From Panicum virgatum (lineage: Eukaryota > Streptophyta > Magnoliopsida > Poales > Poaceae): a stretch of DNA of 64,000 bases. The stretch covers positions 28,514,086 through 28,578,085 of the forward strand of contig NC_053140.1 of the NCBI RefSeq assembly GCF_016808335.1. Direction: 5' to 3'. Below, one piece after another: positions 56,335 to 64,000 of this stretch (the stretch's first letter is position 1; the number at the start of each line of letters is the position of its first letter). A model generated the notes under the pieces. The model searched no databases and was not told the origin of the DNA. It saw only the letters and a list, made by a program, of their open reading frames with translations. A program made the position numbers and the translations under genes.

Positions 56335-59300
56335 TTATATGATGTTAGAAGCATCTAGAACGTTAAGCTCACTCCTTAGCCTAACAAAAGTACTCTCGTC
56401 TAAAGGTTTTGTGAAAATATCCGCCAATTGCTCCTCGGATCTCACACCTTGAAGAGATATATCTCCTTTGGCTTCGTGATCACGCAAGAAGTGATGGCGA
56501 ATATCAATGTGCTTTGTGCGAGAGTGTTGAACCGGATTTTTGGCAATTTTTACGGAACTTTCATTGTCACAAAGGAGCGGGATCCTATCTAGTTTCACAC
56601 CAAAGTCCAAAAGGGTTTGCTTCATATATAGGATTTGGGCACAACATGCACCGGCCGCTATATATTCCGCTTCCGCGGTGGACAAAGCCACAGAATTTTG
56701 CTTCTTACTCGACCAAGAAACTAGAGAACGCCCAAGCAAGTGGCAACCCCCGGAGGTACTCTTGCGATCGACACGGCTTCCGGCAAAATCCGAATCCGAG
56801 TATCCCAAGAGATCTAAGCTAGCGCCTTTGGGGTACCACAAGCCTATGCTTGGGGTGTGCTTGAGATACCGAAGGATCCTATTCACAGCCGAGAGGTGTG
56901 ATTCCTTTGGGTTTACTTGAAAGCGGGCACACAAGCACACACTAAACATTATATCGGGCCTAGATGCGGTAAGGTAAAGCAAAGACCCTATCATAGAACG
57001 ATAGAGGGATTGATCAACCGATTTACCATCCACATCCAAGTCGAGATGCCCATTGGTTGCCATGGGTGTCTTGATTGGTTTGCACTCATCCATCTTGAAC
57101 TTCTTCAAGATATCTTTAGTATATTTTTCTTGATGGATGAATGTCCCTTCCTTCATTTGTTTGACTTGAAAACCAAGGAAGAAGGTCAATTCGCCAATCA
57201 TGGACATCTCAAATTCCCTAGACATCATGGTAGCAAACTCATGGCTTAGTGAATCATTAGTTGAGCCAAAGATAATATCGTCAACATAAATTTGACAAAT
57301 GAAAAGATCCCCGTTGACGTCTTTTGTGAACAACGTGGTGTCCACCCTCCCGATCTTGAAGCCTTGCATGATTAGGAAGTCACGAAGCCTCTCATACCAA
57401 GCCCTTGGAGCTTGTTTGAGCCCATAGAGTGCCTTGTGCAACCTATAAACATGGTTAGGATTCCTCGGATCTTCAAACCCGGGAGGTTGCTCAACATAAA
57501 CTAGTTCGTTAATAACACCATTTAAGAATGCACTTTTCACATCCATTTGATACAACTTAATGTTATGATGTGAAGAGTAAGCAAGAAGGATGCGGATAGC
57601 TTCAAGTCTTGCGACCGGAGCAAAGGTTTCACCAAAATCCAAACCTTCGACTTGAGAAAACCCTTTTGCCACAAGTCTTGCTTTGTTGCGTATCACCACC
57701 CCATGTTCATCTTGCTTGTTTCGAAAGACCCACTTGGTGCCGATGATGTTCTTGTCTTTTGGAGGAGCTTCGAGGACCCAAACTTCATTGCGGGTGAAGT
57801 TGTTCAATTCTTCTTGCATGGCCATCACCCAATCCGAGTCCTCAAGCGCTTCCCCTATGCTTGTGGGTTCAATACAAGAAACAAACAAGTGATATTCACA
57901 AAATGAAGCATGCTTAGAGCGAGTTCTTACTCCCTTTGAAGGACTACCAATGATTTGATCAATTGGATGATCCTTGGAGATGCGACCATGCTTTACTAGC
58001 GGTATTTGCGTGGATGCTTGTTGGGGTGGATCTTGTGTGACTTGTGCTTGTTGTGGAACACTTTGCTCTCCTTGTTCTTGGACTTGGGGTGTTGGTGTTG
58101 GCACATCTTCTTGAGGTAGTGGATCATCTTTTTCTTGATCTTCATCCACTTGGGGCGCCGTTGAGGTGCTTGGTGTAGATGAGGAAGGTTCTCCCCCTTG
58201 ATCATTGCCTTCATGCACCTCTTCCTGCTTGATATCCCCAATGGACATCTTCAAAGCTTCATCAATCTCATCATCACCTACATTGTCATAGCCAACAACC
58301 TCCTCTTGGGAGCCATTAGATTCATCAAACTCCACATCACATGTTTCTTCAACTAACCCGGAGGTTTGATTGAATACTCTATATGCTTTGGAGTTTGATG
58401 CATAACCAAGAAAGAAACCTTCATCACATCTACTCTCAAACTTACCGAGCCTTTTCTTCTTGTAAATGAAGCATTTGCAACCAAAGACTCGAAAGTATGA
58501 TATATTTGGTTTCCTCCCGGTGATGAGCTCATATGGAGTTTTCTTGAGGAGTCGGTGGGGATACACTCGGTTGGATGCATGACACGCCGTGTTGATTGCT
58601 TCCGCCCAAAATTTCTCGGACGTGCCATAATCATCCAACATTGCTCTTGCTAGGGTGATGAGTGTCTTGTTCTTTCTTTCCACCACTCCATTTTGTTGAG
58701 GCGTGTAGGTGGCGGAAAACTCATGCTTGATGCCCTCTTCATCGCACCATTCTTCAATCTTCATATTCTTGAACTCGGTGCCGTTGTCACTCCGGATCTT
58801 CACAATTGGGGAGTTGTACTCCCTTTGAGCTCTTCTTGCAAATGTCTTGAAGAGTTCCGGAGTTTCACCCTTATCGCCTAGAAACATAACCCACGTGTAA
58901 CGTGAAAAATCATCAACAATTACTAGGCAATAGAGGTTACCACCAATGCTCTTGTATGTAGTTGGACCAAAGAGATCCATGTGAAGTAGCTCGAGCGGCT
59001 TGGAAGTAGACAACATCGTCTTGATGGGATGATGTGTTGCGACTTGCTTCCCGGCTTGACATGCTTTACATAGCTTGTTCTTGTCAAACGTGACATCCTT
59101 CAAGCCGGTGATCATCCCTCTCTTGTGGGCTTTCTTGAGGTTGCTCATGCCAATATGAGCAATTCTTCTATGCCAAAGCCACCCAAGAGAAGACTTGGTG
59201 AAGAGGCATGTCATGGTGCTTGTTTGCTTTGAAGAGAAGTCCACTAAATAGATGTTGCCATGCCTAAACCCCGTGAATACCATTGACTTGTCTTCTTCAA

Positions 59301-59598
59301 GAGTTACTACAACACCATTCTTGTCAAAGGTACACGTTAGTCCAAGATCACACAATTGAGCAATAGAAATGAGATTAAAACTAAGTGCTTCTACAAACAA
59401 GACATTAGAGATGGATAAATCTTTAGAGATTGCTATTCTACCCAAACCTAAGACTTTCCCCCTTGAGTTATCACCATAGGTGACATGTTCATGATCGCCG
59501 GGGTCTTCAAGAGAGGTGAACATGCTATCATTGCTGGTCATGTGTTGAGAGCAACCGCTATCAAGTACCCAATGTTTTCCACCGGCTTTGTAGTTCAC
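56335..59598 (-). CDS. Pol polyprotein of the Sirevirus-like element
   Basis: An open frame of 1087 codons with no internal stop. Order: aspartic protease (LDSGCSQHM, about residues 12-20), pre-integrase HHCC zinc finger ([10 protein letters not shown] ... CKACQAGK), integrase core ([26 protein letters not shown]), a Pro/Gln/Glu-rich linker, reverse transcriptase ([27 protein letters not shown] near residue 770) and RNase H ([29 protein letters not shown]), ending near ADIFTKPLD. This is the Copia order, with integrase before reverse transcriptase. The frame is +1 relative to gag and is closed upstream by a TAG at 59599-59601. No ATG opens it before the protease motif, so it should be expressed as a gag-pol fusion by recoding or splicing rather than from its own start. 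The listed start is the first codon of the open frame (GTG). Confidence 0.93.
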   Translation of the reverse strand: MNYKAGGKHWVLDSGCSQHMTSNDSMFTSLEDPGDHEHVTYGDNSRGKVLGLGRIAISKDLSISNVLFVEALSFNLISIAQLCDLGLTCTFDKNGVVVTLEEDKSMVFTGFRHGNIYLVDFSSKQTSTMTCLFTKSSLGWLWHRRIAHIGMSNLKKAHKRGMITGLKDVTFDKNKLCKACQAGKQVATHHPIKTMLSTSKPLELLHMDLFGPTTYKSIGGNLYCLVIVDDFSRYTWVMFLGDKGETPELFKTFARRAQREYNSPIVKIRSDNGTEFKNMKIEEWCDEEGIKHEFSATYTPQQNGVVERKNKTLITLARAMLDDYGTSEKFWAEAINTACHASNRVYPHRLLKKTPYELITGRKPNISYFRVFGCKCFIYKKKRLGKFESRCDEGFFLGYASNSKAYRVFNQTSGLVEETCDVEFDESNGSQEEVVGYDNVGDDEIDEALKMSIGDIKQEEVHEGNDQGGEPSSSTPSTSTAPQVDEDQEKDDPLPQEDVPTPTPQVQEQGEQSVPQQAQVTQDPPQQASTQIPLVKHGRISKDHPIDQIIGSPSKGVRTRSKHASFCEYHLFVSCIEPTSIGEALEDSDWVMAMQEELNNFTRNEVWVLEAPPKDKNIIGTKWVFRNKQDEHGVVIRNKARLVAKGFSQVEGLDFGETFAPVARLEAIRILLAYSSHHNIKLYQMDVKSAFLNGVINELVYVEQPPGFEDPRNPNHVYRLHKALYGLKQAPRAWYERLRDFLIMQGFKIGRVDTTLFTKDVNGDLFICQIYVDDIIFGSTNDSLSHEFATMMSREFEMSMIGELTFFLGFQVKQMKEGTFIHQEKYTKDILKKFKMDECKPIKTPMATNGHLDLDVDGKSVDQSLYRSMIGSLLYLTASRPDIMFSVCLCARFQVNPKESHLSAVNRILRYLKHTPSIGLWYPKGASLDLLGYSDSDFAGSRVDRKSTSGGCHLLGRSLVSWSSKKQNSVALSTAEAEYIAAGACCAQILYMKQTLLDFGVKLDRIPLLCDNESSVKIAKNPVQHSRTKHIDIRHHFLRDHEAKGDISLQGVRSEEQLADIFTKPLDESTFVRLRSELNVLDASNII

Positions 59599-59689
59599 CT
59601 ACACACATGAGAATTCACTTTTGAGTTTTAGGAACCCAAACAAGCTTTGGGCCTTGCACATGTGTGACAAGAGCTTTTGGGACCCAAAG

Positions 59690-61726
59690 TTACTTGGGGA
59701 GCTTTTTCTTTGACTCCTTAGTGAGTTTGCCAATGAACTTGGCCTTCACCTTGCCCTTCACTTTACTCAAGAGAAAATGGTTATTTTGAAACATTGAAGA
59801 GTAATTCTTGGGTAAATTAGGAAGAGGACATGATGGTAAAGTGCACTCCCTAGTGTGGTGCCCGGTGACTTGGCAATGTTGGCAATATGATCCAACTTCC
59901 TTGATGAAGCTAATCTTGATCTCCGGAGAAGGAGTAGTGCCTTGATTTGGCTCCGGAAATGAACCAAGACCTCTCTTGCCATAGTCACGTGCATTGTTGA
60001 AGAGAATTTCCTTGTGGATGTATTCTCCTCTTGAGAGCTTCTCCACACTACTCTTGAGGCTTGCCACTTGATCCATCAATTCCTTCTCCCTAGAAGGTAC
60101 AAGCTTGGGCAAAGCATTAGTGGCATTTGCATTAATGAGTAGGTCATCACATGAAGTAGAAGCATTGACCTTCTCAATAGTTTCATGAGCAAAGTTCTCA
60201 AGACTTGGGTCAATTGCTTCATAGGCAAATTCAAGTTCTTGATATTTGTGAGCCAACTCCCTATGCTCTTGTTTGAGCTTTTTGTGGCTCTCTTCAACTT
60301 GCTTAGCAAGTACAAGTGACTCATTGTGCTTTTTGAGCAAGTCATTGTACTTGCCAAGCAAGTCGGAGTGGGCAAGCTTTAACTTGGCATAAGTGCTCTC
60401 AAGAATCTTGACTTTGCCCTTTTCCCTCTTGATGACGGATGTGTACTCATTAATGAGATTAGTGAATTCATAAGGATCAAGCTCTTCATCACTTTCATCT
60501 TCACTATCTACCTCACATACCTTGGTGTTACCTTTTGCCATGAGGCACATAGGGGGCGGAGGTAGTGGTCCTTCTTCATTGGTGAGGGCGATGGTGACGA
60601 TGTCTTCTTCATCACTTGAATCTTCGCTTGATGAGACATCGGTCACCCATTCTTGTTTTTCCACCAAGAAGCTTCTCTTGGTGTGCCCTTTCTTCTTTGG
60701 GAAGAGCTTGGTCTTCTTATCATGGCTCTTCTTCTTCCCAAGCTTCTTGTTCTTGTTCTTCTTCTCATCTTCTTCATCATCACTTGAATCATGGCGATGT
60801 TTGCCTTTGTTGTCCTTCTTTCTTTTGTCCGGCTTGGGGCAATCGGGAGAGATGTGACCTTTTTCTCCACAATTATAGCAAGTTTTGTTCTTGACATCTC
60901 CCCATGGCCGGAACATTCTTCTTTTGGGGTCAAAGTTGAAACCCTTCTTGTTGATCTTGTCATTCAAGCGTGTGAACTTTCTCATCATGAGAGCAAGTTC
61001 TCCATCATCTTCTTCATCGGATGAGCTCTCATGATGATCCTCTTCTTCATTGCTTGAGCTTGATTCTTGCTTGACCACCTTGAGCTTGCGGGATTTGTTA
61101 GCCTTGGTTTTGAGAGCAATTGATTTGCTTGTTGTTGGCTCTTCGGACATACCAAGGATACCCATTTCATGAGCGCGAATTTCGCCCACAAGCTCTCCCA
61201 CTTCCATTGCATCAAGATTCTCTTTTTCAAGCATAGCATTGATAATGTTGTACTTGGGCTTCGGAAGGAGCATGAGAATCTTGCGGTTGATGGAGGCACT
61301 GTCAATTTTAGAAACTTCAAGAGCATTAATGTCCTTGACAATGACATTCAAGCGAGAATACATATCATTGCAATTTTCATGAGCAAGCATCTTAAAAGAA
61401 TCATACTTTGCTCTAAACAAGTGATATTTTTGTTCACGGACTTTTGTGGAGCCTTCGTGAATTTCAATTAGCTCTTTCCATATCTCACTTGCTAAGTCCA
61501 TGCCATTTACTCTAGCAAAGACTTCCTCACTAATGGCTTCGAAAATTGCATTTCTAGCCTTAGCGTTCCATTTTAATTGCTCCGAGGTGGGAGTTCCGGT
61601 GAATCCGGTCTTTGTTGCCATCCACACTTCGGGGGCAATCGCATCAAGGTATGCGGCCATACGAACTTTCCAATAGGCAAAGTTCTTGCCCTCGAAGTGA
61701 GGCGGCGAACCTCCAATCTTGGCCAT
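59690..61726 (-). CDS. Gag of the Sirevirus-like element
   Basis: A 678-residue open frame starting at the ATG at 61724-61726 (MAKIGGSPPHFEGKNFAYWK), about 40 bases from the primer binding site. The N-terminal half has the Copia gag domain (WKELIEIHEGSTKVREQKYH, INRKILMLLPKPKYN). A CCHC knuckle CYNCGEKGHISPDC lies near residue 281, followed by a lysine/aspartate-rich stretch, a long coiled coil (about 420-510) and a second knuckle CQHCQVTGHHTREC near 612. The long gag with coiled coil is normal for Sireviruses. The frame ends TAA at 59690-59692; past it the same frame remains coding-like to a TGA near 59611. Confidence 0.93.
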   Translation of the reverse strand: MAKIGGSPPHFEGKNFAYWKVRMAAYLDAIAPEVWMATKTGFTGTPTSEQLKWNAKARNAIFEAISEEVFARVNGMDLASEIWKELIEIHEGSTKVREQKYHLFRAKYDSFKMLAHENCNDMYSRLNVIVKDINALEVSKIDSASINRKILMLLPKPKYNIINAMLEKENLDAMEVGELVGEIRAHEMGILGMSEEPTTSKSIALKTKANKSRKLKVVKQESSSSNEEEDHHESSSDEEDDGELALMMRKFTRLNDKINKKGFNFDPKRRMFRPWGDVKNKTCYNCGEKGHISPDCPKPDKRKKDNKGKHRHDSSDDEEDEKKNKNKKLGKKKSHDKKTKLFPKKKGHTKRSFLVEKQEWVTDVSSSEDSSDEEDIVTIALTNEEGPLPPPPMCLMAKGNTKVCEVDSEDESDEELDPYEFTNLINEYTSVIKREKGKVKILESTYAKLKLAHSDLLGKYNDLLKKHNESLVLAKQVEESHKKLKQEHRELAHKYQELEFAYEAIDPSLENFAHETIEKVNASTSCDDLLINANATNALPKLVPSREKELMDQVASLKSSVEKLSRGEYIHKEILFNNARDYGKRGLGSFPEPNQGTTPSPEIKISFIKEVGSYCQHCQVTGHHTRECTLPSCPLPNLPKNYSSMFQNNHFLLSKVKGKVKAKFIGKLTKESKKKLPK

Positions 61727-61767
61727 AGCTCTAGGCGGTGAAGCCTAATGATCCAAATGAGCAACGA

Positions 61768-61780
61768 GGCTCTGATACCA
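61768..61780 (-). other. Primer binding site of the Sirevirus-like element (tRNA-iMet)
   Basis: TGGTATCAGAGCC on the - strand, two bases inside the 5' LTR end at 61783. Confidence 0.95.
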
Positions 61781-62494
61781 ATTGTAAGGATCGATGGACC
61801 AAGAGGGGGGGTGAATTGGGCCTTTTCAAATTTCTAAGAGAGATAAAACAACCTTAACCTATGCAATGCTAGTAAGGCTCAATTCACCAACCGGCTAAAC
61901 AAAGCAAACTACACAAGCTATCAAAGAAATGAAACTAAGCAAGGTAGAGCTAAGCTATGATCTCTAAGGTCAAGCACATGAAAGAATGCATGAAAGTAAG
62001 TGCTTGAAATGAAAGAGAGTGCAAGAGACAACCGGATTTTTTCCCGTTGTGTCGATGTGTTGGCACACACCCCTAATCCACGTTGTGACACTCACTAAGA
62101 GTCTTGTCACCTCCCATGTCACCGAGACTTGGGCGCTCACTAAGAGTCTCCGTTCACCATCCCGGCGTGGTGGAGCTCAAGCCACGTACAATCTTCTTCT
62201 CCAGGCTCCCACAATCCTTGGCAAGCTCCGCGAGAAACACTTCGATCACCAAGATCGTCTAGGTGCTGCCAAACACCAAGAGTAACAAGCTCCTAAGCCT
62301 TCACTTGACCTACACTCAGTTGGCCCTAGCTCAAGCACACTTGCTACACTTGCAAAGGATGAGTTCTTCAAAGTTGAAGCACAAAACTAAGCACTAGATC
62401 TTCTCCCTTTTGCTCAAAGCTCTTTCTCTACTTCTCAAGGGTGGCCTCAGGTTTTCAAGGTGTCAAAGGCAACTGAAATGAGCCAGGGGGTACC

Positions 62495-62502
62495 CTTATA
62501 TA
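62495..62502 (-). promoter_or_regulatory. Candidate TATA box of the Sirevirus-like 5' LTR
   Basis: CTATATAAGGG on the - strand, about 1.1 kb into the LTR and just downstream of the ACCGGT array in transcription order. Motif evidence only. Confidence 0.55.
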
Positions 62503-63332
62503 GAGTGGAGGAGGTCACATAGCCGTTGGAAGTTTTCTGCAGAAAAACCGTGACCACCGGAAGAACCGACGGTATAGAAAATATGGGCATCGGTTCAACC
62601 GGTCTCTCTGTGTCAAAGAAGTAGCCGTTGGAGTTCTGACACAGTATCCACGCTTGCGTTATTGCACCGGTGCATGCTCCGTAGGGGCATCGGATCAACC
62701 GGTGCTGAAGAGGTTCACTGATCAACTCAAACAAGCGTTCTGGAACAAAGTACATCCAATGCACCGGTGCTTTGATTCTGAAGCGTCGGTTCAACCGGTG
62801 CTGAAGAGAAGTTGAAGTCAACCAAAACATGCTCTCTGGAACAAAGAACTTCTGATGCACCGGTGCTTTGATTCCGAAGTGTCGGTTCAACCGGTGCTGA
62901 AGAGAGGTTGAAGTCCACCAAAACATGCTCTCTGGAACAAGGAACTTCCATTTCACCGGTGCTTATCTTTTGACCATCGGTTCAACCGGTGCCACACTTG
63001 ATTTCTGCCTTCATCCAGAGAAGATAGACCGACAGGGCACCGGTCCTTCCGCCACGCATCGGATGCTCCGATGCTGGGGCACCGGTTCAACCGGTGCTGT
63101 TGATTTTCTTTGTTTTTAGCTGTTTTGACTTGGATTCGAATGTGACTTTGATTGTTTCTTCTTCCAAGAGTTGTGTTGACTTCTATTGACCATCTTTTGC
63201 TGTTTTTGAGTGAGTGTGCAAGATTTCTAAGGCCAACTCAAGTTTGATCAAGCTACTAACTCATGAACCCCTCTTAATAGTACGATCAAGAACTAGAAAC
63301 TATAAAACCTAACTAAATCAAATGTCCTTCAT

Positions 63333-63452
63333 CTCCTTATGACACTTGAGACTAGAAAGGTCCTTTATCTTTTGAAATTGAGTCCTTGGTACCTCCTTAT
63401 GACACTTGAGACTAGAAAGGTCCTTTATCTTTTGAAATTGAGTCCTTGGTAC
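63333..63452 (-). repeat. 60-bp tandem duplication unique to the 5' LTR
   Basis: Two copies of a 60-bp unit, apparently identical, against a single copy in the 3' LTR at about 51860-51919. It arose after, or during, the insertion. Confidence 0.92.
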
Positions 63453-63604
63453 GCATGATTGTTTCGAATGAGGGGTCTCCTTTCATATTTCATATGAGAC
63501 TAATCCAGTTATTGAGCTTTCCTTTAAAACACACGTTAGTCATATACGGTTGTCATAAATCACCGAAACTTACCATTAGCATCTATCGGCCTAGATGCGC
63601 TACA

Positions 63605-64000
63605 ATCGCGGCCTCCCGTAGGGGCGGCGCGGCGGCGGCCATGTGGCCAAGAAGCGCCTCCTAGCCGGCACAGGATTGCGTGGTGACACGAGGGGCAGGG
63701 CCGTCTCAGAGGGGAGGGCAGCCACTGAGTAGGGGGGCCAAAGATCTAGTATGTACTAGGTAGTACTAGTACTTAGCTCAACTAGGAGTATACTAGCAGG
63801 CATCTAGAAACGCAGCAAGTTGCATAGAAATTTCTATTTTCTTTTTAATTACGGTCTTAAATGAAAAATAGTTGGCCTAAGATCCTCCATAATGTGAGGC
63901 TTGAATGATGCTAAAAAGAGAGAGAGAGGATTGGGGGCGTTACTCTATATAATGTGGAAGGTGATGGTTATTTCAAGTGATGCCAAGAAAATGTAGAGCA
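63605..64000. other. Right flank of the Sirevirus-like element
   Basis: The first 60 bases are GC-rich and continue the - strand frame that is broken at 50310. From about 63690 the phrase CAGGGCCGTCTCAGAGGGG resembles the terminus of a grass DNA transposon running off the window. The rest is AT-rich and non-coding, with a GA microsatellite near 63918. Confidence 0.4.

Larger units (their letters stand above)
50311..63604 (-). mobile_element. Sirevirus-like Ty1/copia retrotransposon, full-length with open gag, pol and third ORF
   Basis: The 13,294-bp element is flanked by ATCGC (50306-50310 and 63605-63609). It is on the - strand: 5' LTR 61783-63604, tRNA-iMet primer binding site 61768-61780, gag 59690-61726, pol 56335-59598, a third ORF 52336-54645, a cluster of polypurine tracts 52074-52304, and 3' LTR 50311-52071. 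A long gag, a third ORF after pol, and repeated polypurine tracts are features of the Sirevirus (SIRE/Maximus) lineage. I count about 13 substitutions between the LTRs over about 1.76 kb, so the insertion is young. It is the most intact autonomous-looking element in the window. Confidence 0.95.
61783..63604 (-). repeat. 5' LTR of the Sirevirus-like element
   Basis: It is 1822 bp, 61 bp longer than the 3' LTR. Sixty of the extra bases are a tandem duplication (63333-63392 and 63393-63452, unit starting CTCCTTATGACACTTGAG). The remaining difference is two small indels. It carries the ACCGGT array and a TATA-like box. Confidence 0.95.

Overview
This window is nuclear DNA of a grass, probably a panicoid. 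Evidence: intron-rich genes with very GC-rich first exons, tRNA-iMet-primed LTR retrotransposons, a Sirevirus-type Copia element, a Cassandra TRIM whose LTRs carry 5S rRNA-like sequence, a PIF/Harbinger element and Tourist-like MITEs. Assignment to Panicoideae is inference. There are only two clear host genes, both on the + strand. One is a 13-exon fimbrin (actin-bundling protein) gene at 4035-10400. The other is a two-exon ZAR1-like leucine-rich-repeat receptor kinase at 24215-26882. A MITE of the same family lies within 200 bp upstream of each start codon.

Layout: 1-2.5 kb, decayed Copia pol plus its 3' LTR. 3.5-3.8 kb, MITE. 4.0-10.4 kb, fimbrin. 12.25-18.7 kb, an LTR element with nearly identical 269-bp LTRs and no coding capacity. 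19.6-23.4 kb, a 3.86-kb PIF/Harbinger element (TAA duplication) with an open transposase frame and an accessory Myb-like frame broken by two stops. 23.7-24.06 kb, MITE. 24.2-26.9 kb, receptor kinase. 27-31 kb, mostly unassigned, with a MITE at 30.2-30.6 kb. 31.1-44.3 kb, a small PIF-like element (TTA duplication) split by a 12.3-kb Ty3/gypsy chromovirus (GTCGC duplication). 44.36-45.26 kb, Cassandra (GCTAT duplication). 46.5-47.6 kb, a hAT-like non-autonomous element with an 8-bp duplication and a GC-rich interior. 50.3-63.6 kb, a 13.3-kb Sirevirus-like Copia element on the - strand (ATCGC duplication), which splits an older GC-rich ORF-like sequence.

The host genes show no functional link to each other. 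The mobile elements illustrate different life stages. The Sirevirus has open gag, pol and a third ('env-like') frame, with LTRs differing by only about a dozen substitutions. The gypsy element has at least five nonsense codons and one frameshift in gag-pol, plus an extra ORF between its primer binding site and gag. The 12-18 kb element is young by its LTRs but non-coding. Cassandra, the MITEs and the hAT-like element depend on enzymes supplied by other elements. All boundaries given were read by eye from terminal motifs and target-site duplications.
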